A DNA stretch of 64,000 nt from Nephrocerus scutellatus (lineage: Eukaryota > Arthropoda > Insecta > Diptera > Pipunculidae). Shown here in pieces: positions 1 to 10,559 of the stretch. A model generated the notes under the pieces. The model saw nothing but the letters and a program-made list of their open reading frames with translations. It was not told the DNA's origin and did no database searches. The stretch lies in the NCBI GenBank assembly GCA_947095585.1, contig OX352763.1, positions 47,769,481 to 47,833,480 on the forward strand, in the 5' to 3' direction. Each line of letters begins with the position of its first letter. Within the stretch, counting starts at the first letter, position 1. The position numbers were made by a program, and so were the translations under genes.

Positions 1-496
1 TGGAAAGTAGTGAGGGATTTTCGTGGTTTTATCCCGTAATGTGATTTCCTTTAAAATTGGAACTTTGGACATAAAAAAAAGCAAGACAAGGATCAAACGA
101 AATGTAATGAAATACAAAAAAACGTTTGTGGGTTTCCAAACCTGATGGATGAAGGTGGTAGGTAAATTTTTCCCTGCAGCATATATATATATATTATATG
201 TTTTGTATTGTTGGGACGTCCTTGGAGTTCCTACATTGTTGTAATATATTTTTTAAATTGACAACACATCATTATTATGTAAAACAAACTTGGTATTTCC
301 AAACATTATTTTGTTATTATATAAAACGTTTACTTGTTTGTGCCACAAAAATAGAAAACATCGAGAACCGTTCATTGTAGTTTTTTTTTAATTGAAGCCT
401 TCTTTTGATTGTTATTGTTATATATATATAGATATTTAAACGTATTACCAAGGAATGACTTGCGCACCGGCAATAAGGTGGGCTTTATTAAAATTT
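1..496. other. AT-rich DNA, no gene recognised
   Basis: Only short chance ORFs and short TA runs (about 182-198 and 419-430) are seen. No family or RNA signal was recognised. Confidence 0.6.
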
Positions 497-837
497 AAAA
501 AAAAAAACAACCCATAAAAATTAAAATTTTTCATCTAAATCATCTCTAATCACAGAAATTGATATGGGAGCCCCTCGATCCTGGGACATTTTTTATTTTT
601 TTTATTTTTTTATTGTAGGAGAAAATAATCGAAAGAGACGTTTGACATCAAATGTCAAATTTGAAAATGCTCAGATCATTTTATTCTGAGCACTTAGAGC
701 ACGCTCATACTCTGAGCAAATAAGAAACACGAGCATTTTTCTTGAGAACTCTTTGCACTAATTTATGAAAACGCGAAATGACAGAATATTGTGAAAACTG
801 GTTGTTCTATTATTTGTAAGTTGATATCGACAACAAC
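497..837 (+). repeat. Mosaic-repeat left module (copy 1)
   Basis: This stretch begins with an ACAACCCATAAAAATTAAA-type end and includes a block at about 615-835. That block reappears in reverse complement at about 53,050-53,290 with long identical runs, for example the TCTGAGCACTTAGAGCACGC core. The core carries GCTCAGA and TCTGAGC words that can pair. It lies directly before a second ACAACCCAT end at 838, so it is probably part of, or an insertion beside, the 120-bp-unit mosaic family. No coding capacity is seen. Confidence 0.6.
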
Positions 838-1676
838 AAAAAACAACCCATAAAAATAAAATTTTTCGTGTAAATTCTCTAATAGGAGATGGGTATGTGT
901 TAAAATTTGAAGAAAATCGATCTAATTTTTAAAAAATTTATATGGGCACCCCTCGGACCTCAGGGCCTCACTTCAAAAACGTTACAAAAAATTTTATCCA
1001 TCGGAGATACAAAATTTAAAAAAAAATCGGGTTGTTTTGTAAAAAAAATTTTTTGCAAAATGTGTTGCCCATCGGAGATACACACGTATATAAAATTTAA
1101 AAAACATCGGGTTAATTTTTTTAAAAAAATTTTTGGGGTCCAATGACCCTGGGGCCTGGAGTATCCAAATTTTTTACAAGAAGTGTTTTTCATCGGAGAT
1201 ACATACGTATATAAAATTTAAAGAAAATTGGGTTAATTTTTTTTTAAATTTAGGAGCTCCACGACCCCGGGACCCAGGGTCTCCAAATTTTTTACAAAAA
1301 GTTTTGTCTATCGAAGATACACATGTGTATTAAATTTGAAGAAAATCGGGTTAATTTTTTTAAAAAAAGTTATGGGGCTCCACTAAACCGGGCCCGGGGT
1401 CTTCAAATTTTTTACAAAAGGTGTTTTCCAGCGGAGATACGCATTTGTAAAAAATTTTAGGATAATCGGGTAAATTTTTTAAAATATTTGTATGGGAGCC
1501 CCCGACCCCGAGGTCCGAGGGTATTATCACCGGAAATATACATGTGTGCAAAATTTCAATAAAATCGGGCTATGGGAAGTGGGTTAAACATTGATCGCAA
1601 GATTCCATGACACACAAATCCACACACCCACAAACCCACAAACACACGGGCACGCGAAGTTAATATAGAGAATTTA
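838..1676 (+). repeat. 120-bp-unit mosaic repeat (copy 1)
   Basis: The left end is ACAACCCATAAAAAT followed by AAATTCTCTAAT near 874-886. The right end is GTTAATATAGAGAATTT near 1,660-1,676. The two ends therefore share an inverted AAATTCTCTA. Between them lie about five diverged 120-bp units of the form: AAATTTGAAGAAAATCGGGT, AT-rich run, GC-rich GACCCCGGG-type block, CTCCAAATTTTTTACAAAAAG, ATCGGAGATACACA. A CACACAAACC tract precedes the right end. The organisation resembles DINE/INE-1-like non-autonomous Helentrons (inference). Confidence 0.7.
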
Positions 1677-1679
1677 AAA

Positions 1680-1875
1680 ATAAAAGGAATGTAATTTACG
1701 TTTGTAGCCGGTTTAAATTTAATTTATCAGAATTCACCCTGATTTATTGAAAAAAGTATTACGGAAGATTATCACGAAACTAAAACGACGCGAGTCCAAA
1801 TCCGAATCAATTGATCATGGTCAGGGAAAACTAAAATAAACCTTAACCAAGAAAATATGTCAAATGTCAGCAAAT
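1680..1875 (+). repeat. PGTT-family repeat fragment
   Basis: This is homologous to 15,385-15,600 and 57,440-57,625, and to the minus strand of 19,200-19,400. Shared words include GTAGCCGGTTT, CAGAATTC.CCCTGATT and GATCATGGTCAGGGAAAACTA. It starts immediately after the right end of the mosaic repeat at 1,676. The coding-like part present in longer copies is absent here. Confidence 0.6.
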
Positions 1876-2061
1876 GTCTTTTCAAAAGTTTCTTTGATAA
1901 TTTTTTGTAGTTTGGCTAAGTCCTCTGGAGTTACTGCAAAATCAAGCTCTTGATTAATAGCACGTAGCAGTTATCTTGCTGATTGAGATTCAAATTTTTA
2001 CTGGCCAAAAATAAATACAATATAAAAAAAAATTACTGCAAATACTACATTCATATATATT

Positions 2062-2252
2062 ACTAGTTGTTAACCCATGCGTTACCCGGGATCCGCAGAT
2101 TTTTTAGTTTTTTCCGAATTTTCCAAGTTTATCCGGTATTTTCCAATTTCCTATAATCATCTCCGGACTATTATGAACATTTAAAAAAATGAGCCAGATC
2201 GATCAAGCCGTTTAGCCGTGAAAAGGTAACAGACAGACAGAAGAACAGAGTT
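2062..2252 (+). repeat. CTAGCTG/ACAGACAGACAG-type interspersed repeat
   Basis: It starts ACTAGTTGTTAACCCATGCG with a CCCGGG word and ends GATCAAGCCGTTTAGCCGTG followed by AACAGACAGACAG. This layout matches the repeats at 36,424-37,212 and 43,050-43,246. The class is not resolved; no coding sequence. Confidence 0.5.
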
Positions 2253-2256
2253 ACTT

Positions 2257-5150
2257 TTATCATCATATTTGGCTCTACAACCGGGGTCCGGTCCTGGCCT
2301 CCCGCAAAAAGTCTCTACACCGTCTCGATTTCGAGCCATGTCATCCAGTTTGGCATCCCTTAACTCTGGGCGTCCTGGTCTACGCCATCCTTCCAGCGTA
2401 GGTTTGGCCGGCCTGGCTGGCGTGTTCCATAAATCCGAGCTAGGTGTCCTGTCTACCGGAGCCTACCGAGCTTAATTTTCTTCACGATGTCGACATCGCG
2501 GGAACGCTCGTAGATCTCATCATTATAGAGTCTCCGGAATCGTCCTTCCTCACATACGGGGCCAACAATTCTCCGTAAGACTTTTATCTCGAACGCGGCT
2601 AAGAGGTCAGAATGCTTTTTGCTAAGCACCCAAGTCTCGGATCCATATGTAAGTACTGGTATGACCATTATCTTATATATCGGTAGCTTGGATGTTATGG
2701 TTAAGTTCCTGGATTTGAAGAGTCTTGACAGACTATAGTAGGCTTTGGTGGCTTTAAGCAACTGTGCGCGTATTTCTGGTTCCATGCTGTTATCGGCTGC
2801 TACAGTTGATCCGAGATAGTTAAAGGATAGCACTACTTTAAAAACGCGCTCCACTATTTGAATTGAGGGACCAATTTTGGATCTTCTACTAGCAGACGTG
2901 GCCACCATGTACTTTGTTTTGCTCTCATTTGTGTGCAGCCCCAGATATCGTGCTGCCTGCTCTATCTGGGTGAAAGCTTCCTGTACAGCCCTTCGGTTTC
3001 TACAAACGATGTCAATATCGTCTGCGTAAGCCAGTATCTGAATGGACTTATAGAGAATTGTTCCTCTCGCCGTTACGTCAGGTCTTGGATCACTTTCTCA
3101 AACGCCAGGTTGAAGAGGACGCAGGCTAGTCCATCCCCTTGGCGGAGCCCCTTATAGATGTTGAATGGGCTTGTTAGTGATCCGGGTATTTTTACTTGGC
3201 TTATAACATTGGTCATGGTCAACCTACATAGTCATGTAAGTTTATTTGAGATGCCGAATTCTCTCATGGCTTTATAAAATTCTACTCTAGCTATGCTATC
3301 ATAGGCGGCTTTAAGGTCTATAAAAAGATGGTGTAGTGAGTTTTGAAACTCTAGACATTTTTCCATCACCTGCCTAAGGGTGTAAATTTGATCAGTTGTT
3401 GATTTGCCAGGGATGAAGCCACACTGGTATGGACCAATGATGACTTTAGCGTATGGGGCTATCCTGTCTTGAAGGATAGAGGAGAAAATGTTATACGCGG
3501 TACTCAACAAAGTTATACCACGATAATTGCTACATTTTGTGATATCTCCCTTCTTATGTATGGGGCATTGGATGCATCTTCGCCAGTCTTCTGGCATAGC
3601 TTATCCTTCCCTACTTGCACTTTTATTTCATGAATTGCTTGTTGTAATGTGGGGCCTGCTATTTTTATCAGTTCCGCTGGCATCCCATCAGATCACGGCA
3701 CCTTATTATTTTTGAGCTGATTTATCGCTCTGCTAACTTCGTCTATGATTGGTGGCGGCAGCATAGTATGATTTTCAGTCATTGGTAGAGCCTCCAATTA
3801 CTCAGTTAACTCCCCATTCAGCAACTCATGAAAGTGCTCTTCCCATCGCTCTAAGATGCCATCGGTGATCAGATTACCCTCTTTGTCCTTGCAGTATGTG
3901 GAACGCGATGTATATTGCGTCATACCGCGGACTCTTTGGTAGAACTTCCGCGCCTGGTGCGGTCCTTGCTCTCTGTACTGTTCTAGTTCACGGACGAGAT
4001 TCTTCTCCCAGGCTGTTTTCTTTCACCGGTGAACTGTTTTTTCATATCTTCTGAGCTCTTTATATTCATCTTCGCGTGCGCGCGTTCTATGAGATTGTTG
4101 CATTGCTCGGTACGCAACTTTCTTACGTTCAGTCGGTCGCTTACATTCGTCATCGAACCAGTCGTTCCGATCTCTACGACTACTGGCTAAGATGGATTCA
4201 GCAGTACTAATGACAGTATTTTTAAGGCGTGTCCATTTCTCTTCTGCGCCTGACATCTCAGCCCCAGGACTTACTCTTCCAGCATTTAGGGCGAGTCCTA
4301 TCGCTTGACTGTAGTTGTTTCTGGTCTCTTCATTGCAAAGGGCAGCCGTGTTGACTCGAATCTGATGCAGTCTTTCGTGATGATGCAATCCGCGCTCGGA
4401 ACACCATACCAACAAGATAGTGGTTCGAGTCGACGTTGACATCAGGTTCGGGTTGTGGCGGCGTTCTATCAACGTGGTCTATCTGGTTGCGAGTGGCTCC
4501 ATCAGGAGATACCCAGGTGGCTTTGTGGATATTTCTACGCGCAAACCTTGCACTCGCAACGACCTAATTATTGCTTGTTGCCATCTCTATTACTCGTTGT
4601 CCATTGTCATTAGTGTTCTCGTGTAAGCTATGGGTGCCAATGTACTGGCTGAATACTGGCTCCCTACCTATTTTAGCATTCATATCCCCCAGAATGATTT
4701 TTACATCATACTGAGGGCAGGCATGGAGTTCCCGTTCGACTGAATCGAAGAATTCTTCTTTTTCATCATCTGAGGAATCCTCAGTAGGTGCGTGAACGGT
4801 TATGAGGCTTATGTTTTTAATTTTGCCCCGCACGCGAAGGGTGCATAGCCATTCATTTATTGCTTTAAAGCCGATAACGGTGGGTTTCATTCTTTTGCTG
4901 ACTAGAAACCCCACCCCGCGCACATGATGTCTTGCATGACAGCTGTAATATATGTCATATTCTGATTTTTGTAATACACCATTCCGCGTCCACCGCTTCT
5001 CCTTGATTGCTGTTATGTCAGCCTTTTATTTAGACAGGGCATCAGCTAGCTGCAGTGCAGGTGAGCGTCCGTTCCATGAGAAAATTCTTGAATCGTTTAG
5101 CCGTTTTCGTTGCCGTGGTCGTCGTCGTTCAACAGTGTATCCGAGGCTGA
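2257..5150 (-). pseudogene. RTE-like non-LTR retrotransposon, near full length, decayed
   Basis: Read on the minus strand, this is an apurinic-type endonuclease followed by a reverse transcriptase. Endonuclease (about 5,130-4,560): VHAPTEDSSDDEKEEF and GDMNAKIGREP are clear; the pattern matches the insect sequences often labelled craniofacial-development-protein-2-like. Linker: 4,480-3,600, including LKNNK and SDGMPAELIK. RT: NYRGITLLSTAY, QCGFIPGKSTTDQI, IDLKAAYDS, and the catalytic LAYADDID at about 3,017-3,034. C-terminal part: YGSETW and an RRLYNDEIYE block (2,908-2,453), ending near a stop at 2,275. The 3' end is TATGATGATA, a short trinucleotide tail expected of RTE. Frameshifts split it into at least four frames, so it is dead although YADD remains. 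Clade is by motif memory only. Confidence 0.8.
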
Positions 5151-5154
5151 TTTT

Positions 5155-5481
5155 GGGTTCCGTAATAATAACTTTTTACGGGCGAGGTTATTGGCCTCGC
5201 GCCAACCTTACTTTGAAGGGACTAGCCCGATCAACGAAAAAAAGAATGATAAAAGTATTCGCTATTAGCTAAATGGCTTTGGCTCGTTTTGCGTTTGTCT
5301 ACGCATACAAGAATTCAGATAATAGGAGTTGATGATGCTGCATTTATTTTATTTTATTTTGATAAATGCCTAAAAGCCGTTTAAATAAAAAAAATAACTG
5401 CATTGATTATCAGCACATCGTAAAAATTATTTTGGTTCTAATAAAAAACTTAATAAAAACTCTTGCCTCTCTGGAATAAAA
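5155..5481. other. No gene recognised
   Basis: AT-rich sequence between the RTE-like element and the hAT-like element. A small chance ORF runs in from 4,952 antisense to the endonuclease. Nothing else supported. Confidence 0.5.
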
Positions 5482-5653
5482 TAGAGCCCTGCGCGGATAC
5501 GTTTTTCGTATCATCCGCAATCCGCATCCGCAAAACTGATTTTTCTTACAAATTTTGTTGCATTAACTTAGCTTTTCTAAAATTATTTTTTTTTAAATCA
5601 ATTAAAAAAAAAACAACCCATAAAAATTAAATTTTTTCTTGTAAATTCTCCAT

Positions 5654-5923
5654 CAAAACCTTCTCTATAGAAAGCCCAACTGTACGCATACTAATGCTGT
5701 AAGCCAAAACCAAACGCATATATGTTTGTGGGATGTGAATACAGTGTACAAAAAATTAGCAGTCGCAAAGAGCGAGAAACGTAAGATGTGGTAGTGGGAA
5801 ACAGAAAAATTGTATATGGATTTTGCTCTTTAGTTGATTACTAATACAAATACGTTTGGTCTTAATCTAAGCATGTATCTGTGTACGATCGGAACAGTTG
5901 GGCTTTCTATAGAGAAGGTTTTG
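5654..5923. mobile_element. MITE with perfect 30-bp terminal inverted repeats
   Basis: The first 30 bases (CAAAACCTTCTCTATAGAAA and on to CCCAACTGT) are the exact reverse complement of 5,894-5,923. The whole element is 270 bp with no coding sequence. A diverged right half occurs at 53,458-53,612, and a copy reduced to little more than its ends at 16,798-16,832. The immediate flanks here do not show a matching target duplication. Confidence 0.8.
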
Positions 5924-5927
5924 GGAT

Positions 5928-5955
<28 letters not shown>
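5928..5955. repeat. (AC)n microsatellite
   Basis: About 14 uninterrupted AC units immediately after the right end of the 270-bp MITE. Confidence 0.95.
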
Positions 5956-5958
<3 letters not shown>

Positions 5959-6996
5959 GTGCTCGTTTTGTGGCAAAATCATTCACCAAATGACGCAGCG
6001 GCAGCGAACAGCGCTGCTCACAAAGCACAGAGCTCAGACTTTGCCGTGATCTGATGCGATATAGCGATATTTAAAAATTGTATATTGGGGTCCCCAAGGG
6101 GCCGATCGCTCCAAAAAGTGTTTTCCATCGAAGACACACATGTGTACAAAATTTAAAGAAAATCGGGTAAATTTTGTAAAATATTTGTATGGGAGCCCCC
6201 CGACCCTGCGGCCCGAGGGGCCTCAAATTTTAATAGAAAGTGTTGTCTTGGGAGATATACATGTGTGCAAAATTTCAATAAAATTGGGCTGTAGGAAGTG
6301 GGTTAAAAATTGATCACAAGATTTGGCCAGCCAGCCAGCCAGCCACGGGCAAGTGAAGTTAATATAGAGAATTTAAAAACACTTCATAAAAGTTCCGTAG
6401 TTTTCTTTTAATATCGCTTTTCTGTATAGTTCTGAACAAATCTGTGAAATGTTATCAGAACAACTATACAAAACAACGATATTACAAGATACCGAAGTAG
6501 CTTTTATGACGGACTTTTTTTTTGTTATACTAAGAAGAATACTCGATCTAACTTAGTTGATTTAAAAAAATTATAAATTTTAAATTGGATAAATTTCAAA
6601 AAAGCTATCGCGAACTCGACCCGATGGTTTTTTTAGGAAAACGCAGCTAATAATTAAGAAATTTGTAATTGAAAGTAAAAAAAAACAATCTCGTTTGTCT
6701 TTTTTATCCTGAATTAACTATAAATTTCTCTCATATTGGTTTGTAAGTACAATATATGTTATGTTATTGCAACCTTAAAGAAAGCACAATTTGCAATTAT
6801 AATGCATGTGGATACAATGGAATATCGTCAATATGCGGATAATCTGAAAAATTCGGATAAGATTTCTAAATCCACATCCGTACTCATTCGCCAAAAACTA
6901 TTGCGGTTATATCCCCTTTAATCCGCGGATAGCGGATAATTGCGGATATCCGCGAATATTACTATCCGATGCAGGGCTCTAGTATAAAATACTTAA

Positions 6997-7690
6997 CCTT
7001 TAACTACTAGCGCTGGTGTATTTTGTATACCACTTGCACTATAAGTTCCTCTATATCAAAACGCATGCTGTTACGCCTCTGCCGCAATCAGCTAACTTAT
7101 CTTTGTAGTTTTTGCTACAGCCACCGTCAGTTTCGATGCAGCAGAATGAACAAAACTGTCAACGTGAAAAGTTACTTAGTATAGCGAGTCGGTGTGATTG
7201 ACAAAATACACCACGCGAGTATACACACTTCAGCCACAGTCAGTATTGCTACAGCTGCTATTTAGTTATTTATTTCCTGATAACAGTCGCTAATTGATAA
7301 TGGTATACAGTTAGGATAATCTTGTCTAGACTTTCAGAACCTAGAAGGCAAAAGATATGCAGATGAGTAAATTCGTTTTTTTTTAATAATTCGCTTAAAG
7401 GGGTTCGACTTGGCACAGCGTGGGCGTTAAGGAAAAGGAAAAGAGGAGAAGCTAAGATAATCCCTACATGAAGAAATTACATACAATAGTTATGTAATTT
7501 TATTTTTTTTTTGATTTTTTAATATAATTTATAATTTTAATTTTAATATAATTATATTATATATTTTTAAAAAATTTGTATTTTCTTTAAAAGAATATAT
7601 ATTTTTAAATGTTTAGCGATGTTTTCCGGTGATGTACAAAATACACCACGCGAGTACTTGTGTGATTTTTTTTGTAAGAGTAGTTAAAGG
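6997..7690. mobile_element. piggyBac-like TTAA non-autonomous element
   Basis: The element is bounded by TTAA on both sides (6,993-6,996 and 7,691-7,694). It starts CCTTTAACTACT and ends with its reverse complement AGTAGTTAAAGG. Inside both ends is the shared word GGTGTATTTTGTA. A further ACAAAATACACCACGCGAG copy sits at about 7,203-7,221. TTAA duplications and CC(C/T)TT-type ends are characteristic of piggyBac-type elements. At 694 bp with no transposase it is a deletion derivative, and it holds a short retrotransposon 3' fragment at 7,394-7,456. Confidence 0.7.
7394..7456 (-). mobile_element. 3' fragment of CR1/Jockey-type element
   Basis: The reverse complement matches the end of the element at 38,990-40,126: CTCCTCTT.CC, AACGCCCACGCTGTGCCAAG and AACCCCTT. 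It is a severely 5'-truncated copy inside the TTAA element. Confidence 0.6.
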
Positions 7691-7694
7691 TTAA

Positions 7695-8539
7695 ATTAGT
7701 TCAAAAATATCAGTTCACAAGTAGTCCCATTGCCGGATATTCGCACGAAGGCGTCAATACAATTGGTTATATTGTGATATTTTTTCTACTGATAATGAGA
7801 TGCATTGTCAGCTATAACATGTTGGGACATTGTAATGTGATTTGCAAGGATTATTAGCACTAGGATAATGTAGACCGACAGGATAAACAAAAAGGTGATA
7901 CTTGACAATGTGCTATAAAAATATTCAAATTGCACAAGGGGCGAAACTTCTACCTGTTAAACGGTGCACGTAACGCAATGTAGATCAGCTGTACAGAGAA
8001 CAGTTGGCTCTTATTATTGAATTCCCCCAGATAACACTCTTTTCAGCTGAGTGCGATCTTTTTGTTTTGCTCTGATAATATCAAGAACATGAATAACAAT
8101 AGCTCTTCTTATATTACTACATAGCTAATACTTATGATGCACAACGAGTTTTTATCTATGGGACCATTGAAGTAAATGCAAAAAGTACATTAATGCAACT
8201 AAAAATTATACCAAATACATTATCAAATTGAATAACTTAATAAGCAACGTATAGGTAAAAAATTGCAACAATCCGTAAACAGGAATAAGTTTACCACCAG
8301 TTTAATCTTTTTTTTGTATAATCGTAAATTTATATATTACAGCACGGGTTAGTTTACATTCGTTTTCCTGTTTTTTAAATAATAGCGGTGTTTTTATAAA
8401 ATCCAAACTAAAAAACGTAATCAGGAGTTTTACTAGCAGCTAAACGCCCTCATCCGCGCTAGCGCTGCTGTGACCTGTGAGGACGCTTTGCAGACTTATG
8501 CTTACCAAAAAATTGAAAAAAAAAATACCCAAAATATTT
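7695..8539. other. No gene recognised
   Basis: AT-rich, no coding or repeat family recognised on either strand. Confidence 0.45.
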
Positions 8540-8800
8540 CGAACGCTCACTAGCGCTCTCTCTAGGATTTCTGAACAGGAGGTTCGAGGCTCTAATCCCA
8601 GAAACACCAAAAATCTTTTTTACGATCCAACCAATGGCGATTGTCTGACAAAAGTCCGAGAGTAATAATTATCACAGAAAGTTTTGCAATTCGCGTTTCG
8701 GATACTGAAGTAAACTAAAGGTCCCCTTTATTTGCGTGCAGAAATATAACACGTATAACACAAATGGTAGCGAAAATCCAGGCCTTGTACCGCACTTACC
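8540..8800 (+). mobile_element. tRNA-derived SINE, diverged copy
   Basis: The head keeps TTCTGAACAGGAGGTTCGAGG with a degenerate B box, followed by AACACCAAAAATC. The body keeps GTCTGACAAAAGTCCGAG, TTATCACAGAAAG.TTT.GCAATTCGC and TTTCGGATAC, then AACACAAATGGTAGCG and AGGCCTTGTACCGC. It lines up with the copies at 29,248-29,520 and 11,881-12,173. Confidence 0.65.
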
Positions 8801-8859
8801 TTTTCATTGGTAAAACAAACAAACAAAGAAATAAACAAATAAACAAATAAACAAACAAA

Positions 8860-9030
8860 AAACAAAAAAGACTCCTCAAAAGACCCCCAAAAGACTTTCC
8901 AAAGACCCTCAAAAGACTCCTCAAAAGACCCCAAAAAACCCCCCCAAAGACCCATAGAAGACTCCTGAAACGACCCCTAAAGCCAAACCGAATTTCATAC
9001 AAATCGGTTAAATATGACTTAGTTCCCTAA
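8860..9030 (+). repeat. AAAAGACCCC low-complexity repeat plus tail module
   Basis: About 110 bp of imperfect 10-12-bp units (CTCCTCAAAAGACCCCCAAAAGA) with almost no G on the plus strand. It is followed by CCGAATTTCATACAAATCGG and ATATGACTTAGTTCC. The same order occurs at 26,095-26,628 and 26,847-26,990, so the satellite and the tail belong to one element. Confidence 0.7.
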
Positions 9031-9240
9031 ATTCAAAAAGGTAACACAATGATGTTACTCAAAATCTCAACAGAAAATTTTTAATACCTTACTAAACTTC
9101 TTCCTCACCGCCGATAAAGTAGCTTCACTTACAAAAATTACTTGAGTAACAATCGAAGGTGAAACATACGTCACTCATAGGGTCTCAAAAATGCCTTATC
9201 AGGCTAAGTTGCTCACAAGATTTCAGTTTTCTAGGTCATT

Positions 9241-10305
9241 CGATATTTGGGCCTAAGGGCCCGTTCACTCCAAAAACTTTACAAAAAATGTTGTCCATCG
9301 GAGATACAGAGTTGTATAAAATTTGAAGAAAATCGGCTTAATTTTTTTGAAAAATTTTTATGGGGCCCCACGACCCCGGCCACCAAAATTTTTGCAAAAA
9401 GTGTTGTACATCTGAGATACACACATATATGTAAAATTTAAAAAAAAATCGGGTTAATTTAAAAAAAAAAAAAATTGGGGCTCAATGACCCTGGGGTCCG
9501 GGGTCTCCAAAAATTTTACAAAAAGTGTTTTTCATCGGAGATACATACGTATATAAAATTTGAAGAAAATCGGGTTAATATTTTTTTTAAATTTTGGGGC
9601 CCCAAGACCCCGGGGCCCGGGGTCTCCAAAATTTTTACAAAAAGTGTTGCCTATCGGAGATACACGCGTATATAAAATTTGAAGAAAATCGGGTTATTTT
9701 TTTAAAAAATTTTTATGGGGCCCTACCAACCCGGGGTCCGGGGTCTCCAAAATTTTTACAAAAAGTCTTGTCTATCAGAGATACATGCGTACATAAAATT
9801 TGAAAAAAATCGGGTTATTTTTTTAAAAAAATTAATGGTGTCCCACGAACCCGGGGTCTCTAAATTTTTTACAAAAAGCGTTGTCTATCAAAGATACACA
9901 TGTGTATAAAATTTGAAGAAAATCGGGTTATTTTTTTAAAAAAATTTTATGGGGCCCTACCAACCCGGGGTCCGGGGTCTCCAAAATTTTTACAAAAAGT
10001 CTTGTCTATCAGAGATACATGCGTATATAAAATTTGAAGAAAATCTGCTTATTTTTTTAAAAAAAATTTATGGGCTCCCACGAACCCGGGGCCCGGGGTC
10101 TCCAAAATTTTTACAAAAAGTGTTGTCTATCAAAGATACACATGTGTATAAAATTTGAAGAAAATTGAGTAAAATTTTGTAAAATATTTGTACGGTAGCA
10201 CTCCGATGGCTTTGGGAAGTGGGTTAAAAATTGATCGCAAGATTTGGTGTGCCAGCCAGCCAGCCAGCCAGCCACGGGCAAGTGAAGTTAATATAGAGAA
10301 TTTAA
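9241..10305 (+). repeat. 120-bp-unit mosaic repeat (copy 3, best array)
   Basis: At least seven tandem units. The word GGGTCTC starts at 9,501, 9,620, 9,741, 9,854, 9,975 and 10,096, giving spacings of 119, 121, 113, 121 and 121 bp. Each unit has AAATTTGAAGAAAATCGGGT, an AT-rich stretch, a GC-rich palindrome (best at 9,605-9,625: AGACCCCGGG, one G, CCCGGGGTCT), CTCCAAAATTTTTACAAAAAG and ATCGGAGATACACA. The right end has CCAGCCAGCCAGCCAG, GGGCAAGTGAAG and TTAATATAGAGAATTT. The AAATTCTCTA-bearing left end seems to be missing. Confidence 0.85.
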
Positions 10306-10514
10306 AGAGAGAAACAGGAGTCAAGCTGAGTTAAATAAAAGTTTTAAAAATGGCTAATGATAAAAACATTTAGGAGAATCCAACCTGATGCTGCCAGTCA
10401 AATGCGCTATGCAATGTATCAAACAATTCACAATAATTCCACGATTTATTTTCATTCTCGTTAAAAACGTTAATAATATAATAAGATATGTATATATATA
10501 TATAAGCTTATATA

Positions 10515-10518
<4 letters not shown>

Positions 10519-10551
<33 letters not shown>
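10519..10551. repeat. (TA)n microsatellite
   Basis: Near-perfect TA run of about 16 units; a shorter interrupted TA run lies at 10,488-10,504. Confidence 0.95.
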
Positions 10552-10555
<4 letters not shown>

Positions 10556-10559
10556 AGCC

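Larger units (their letters stand above)
5588..6375 (+). repeat. 120-bp-unit mosaic repeat (copy 2), nested
   Basis: It begins ACAACCCATAAAAATTAAAT with GTAAATTCTC and ends GAAGTTAATATAGAGAATTT, like the other copies. Just before the right end it has a CCAGCCAGCCAGCC tract. About two 120-bp units remain (6,080-6,290). A 270-bp MITE and an (AC)n run interrupt its left part. A GATCTGATGC segment at about 6,045-6,058 is shared with 53,905-53,918. Confidence 0.65.
5482..6981. mobile_element. hAT-like non-autonomous element with nested insertions
   Basis: The ends are inverted copies of TAGAGCCCTGC: 5,482-5,492 on the plus strand and its reverse complement ending at 6,981. Both ends are followed inward by clustered GCGGATA/ATCCGC words, as in hAT subterminal repeats. 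The flanks are GAATAAAA (5,474-5,481) and GTATAAAA (6,982-6,989), seven of eight bases alike; the right copy fits the nTnnnnAn rule for hAT target duplications. No transposase is visible. The interior is mostly a nested mosaic repeat (5,588-6,375), itself holding a MITE at 5,654-5,923. Confidence 0.65.

Noticed and set aside
9247..10158. Series of 60-70-codon ORFs with repeated GLQNFYKKC..SEIHAYIKFEENR peptides
   Set aside because: They are the 120-bp units translated in one frame. Unit length is a multiple of three and copies lie in both orientations; no start context or domain supports genes.
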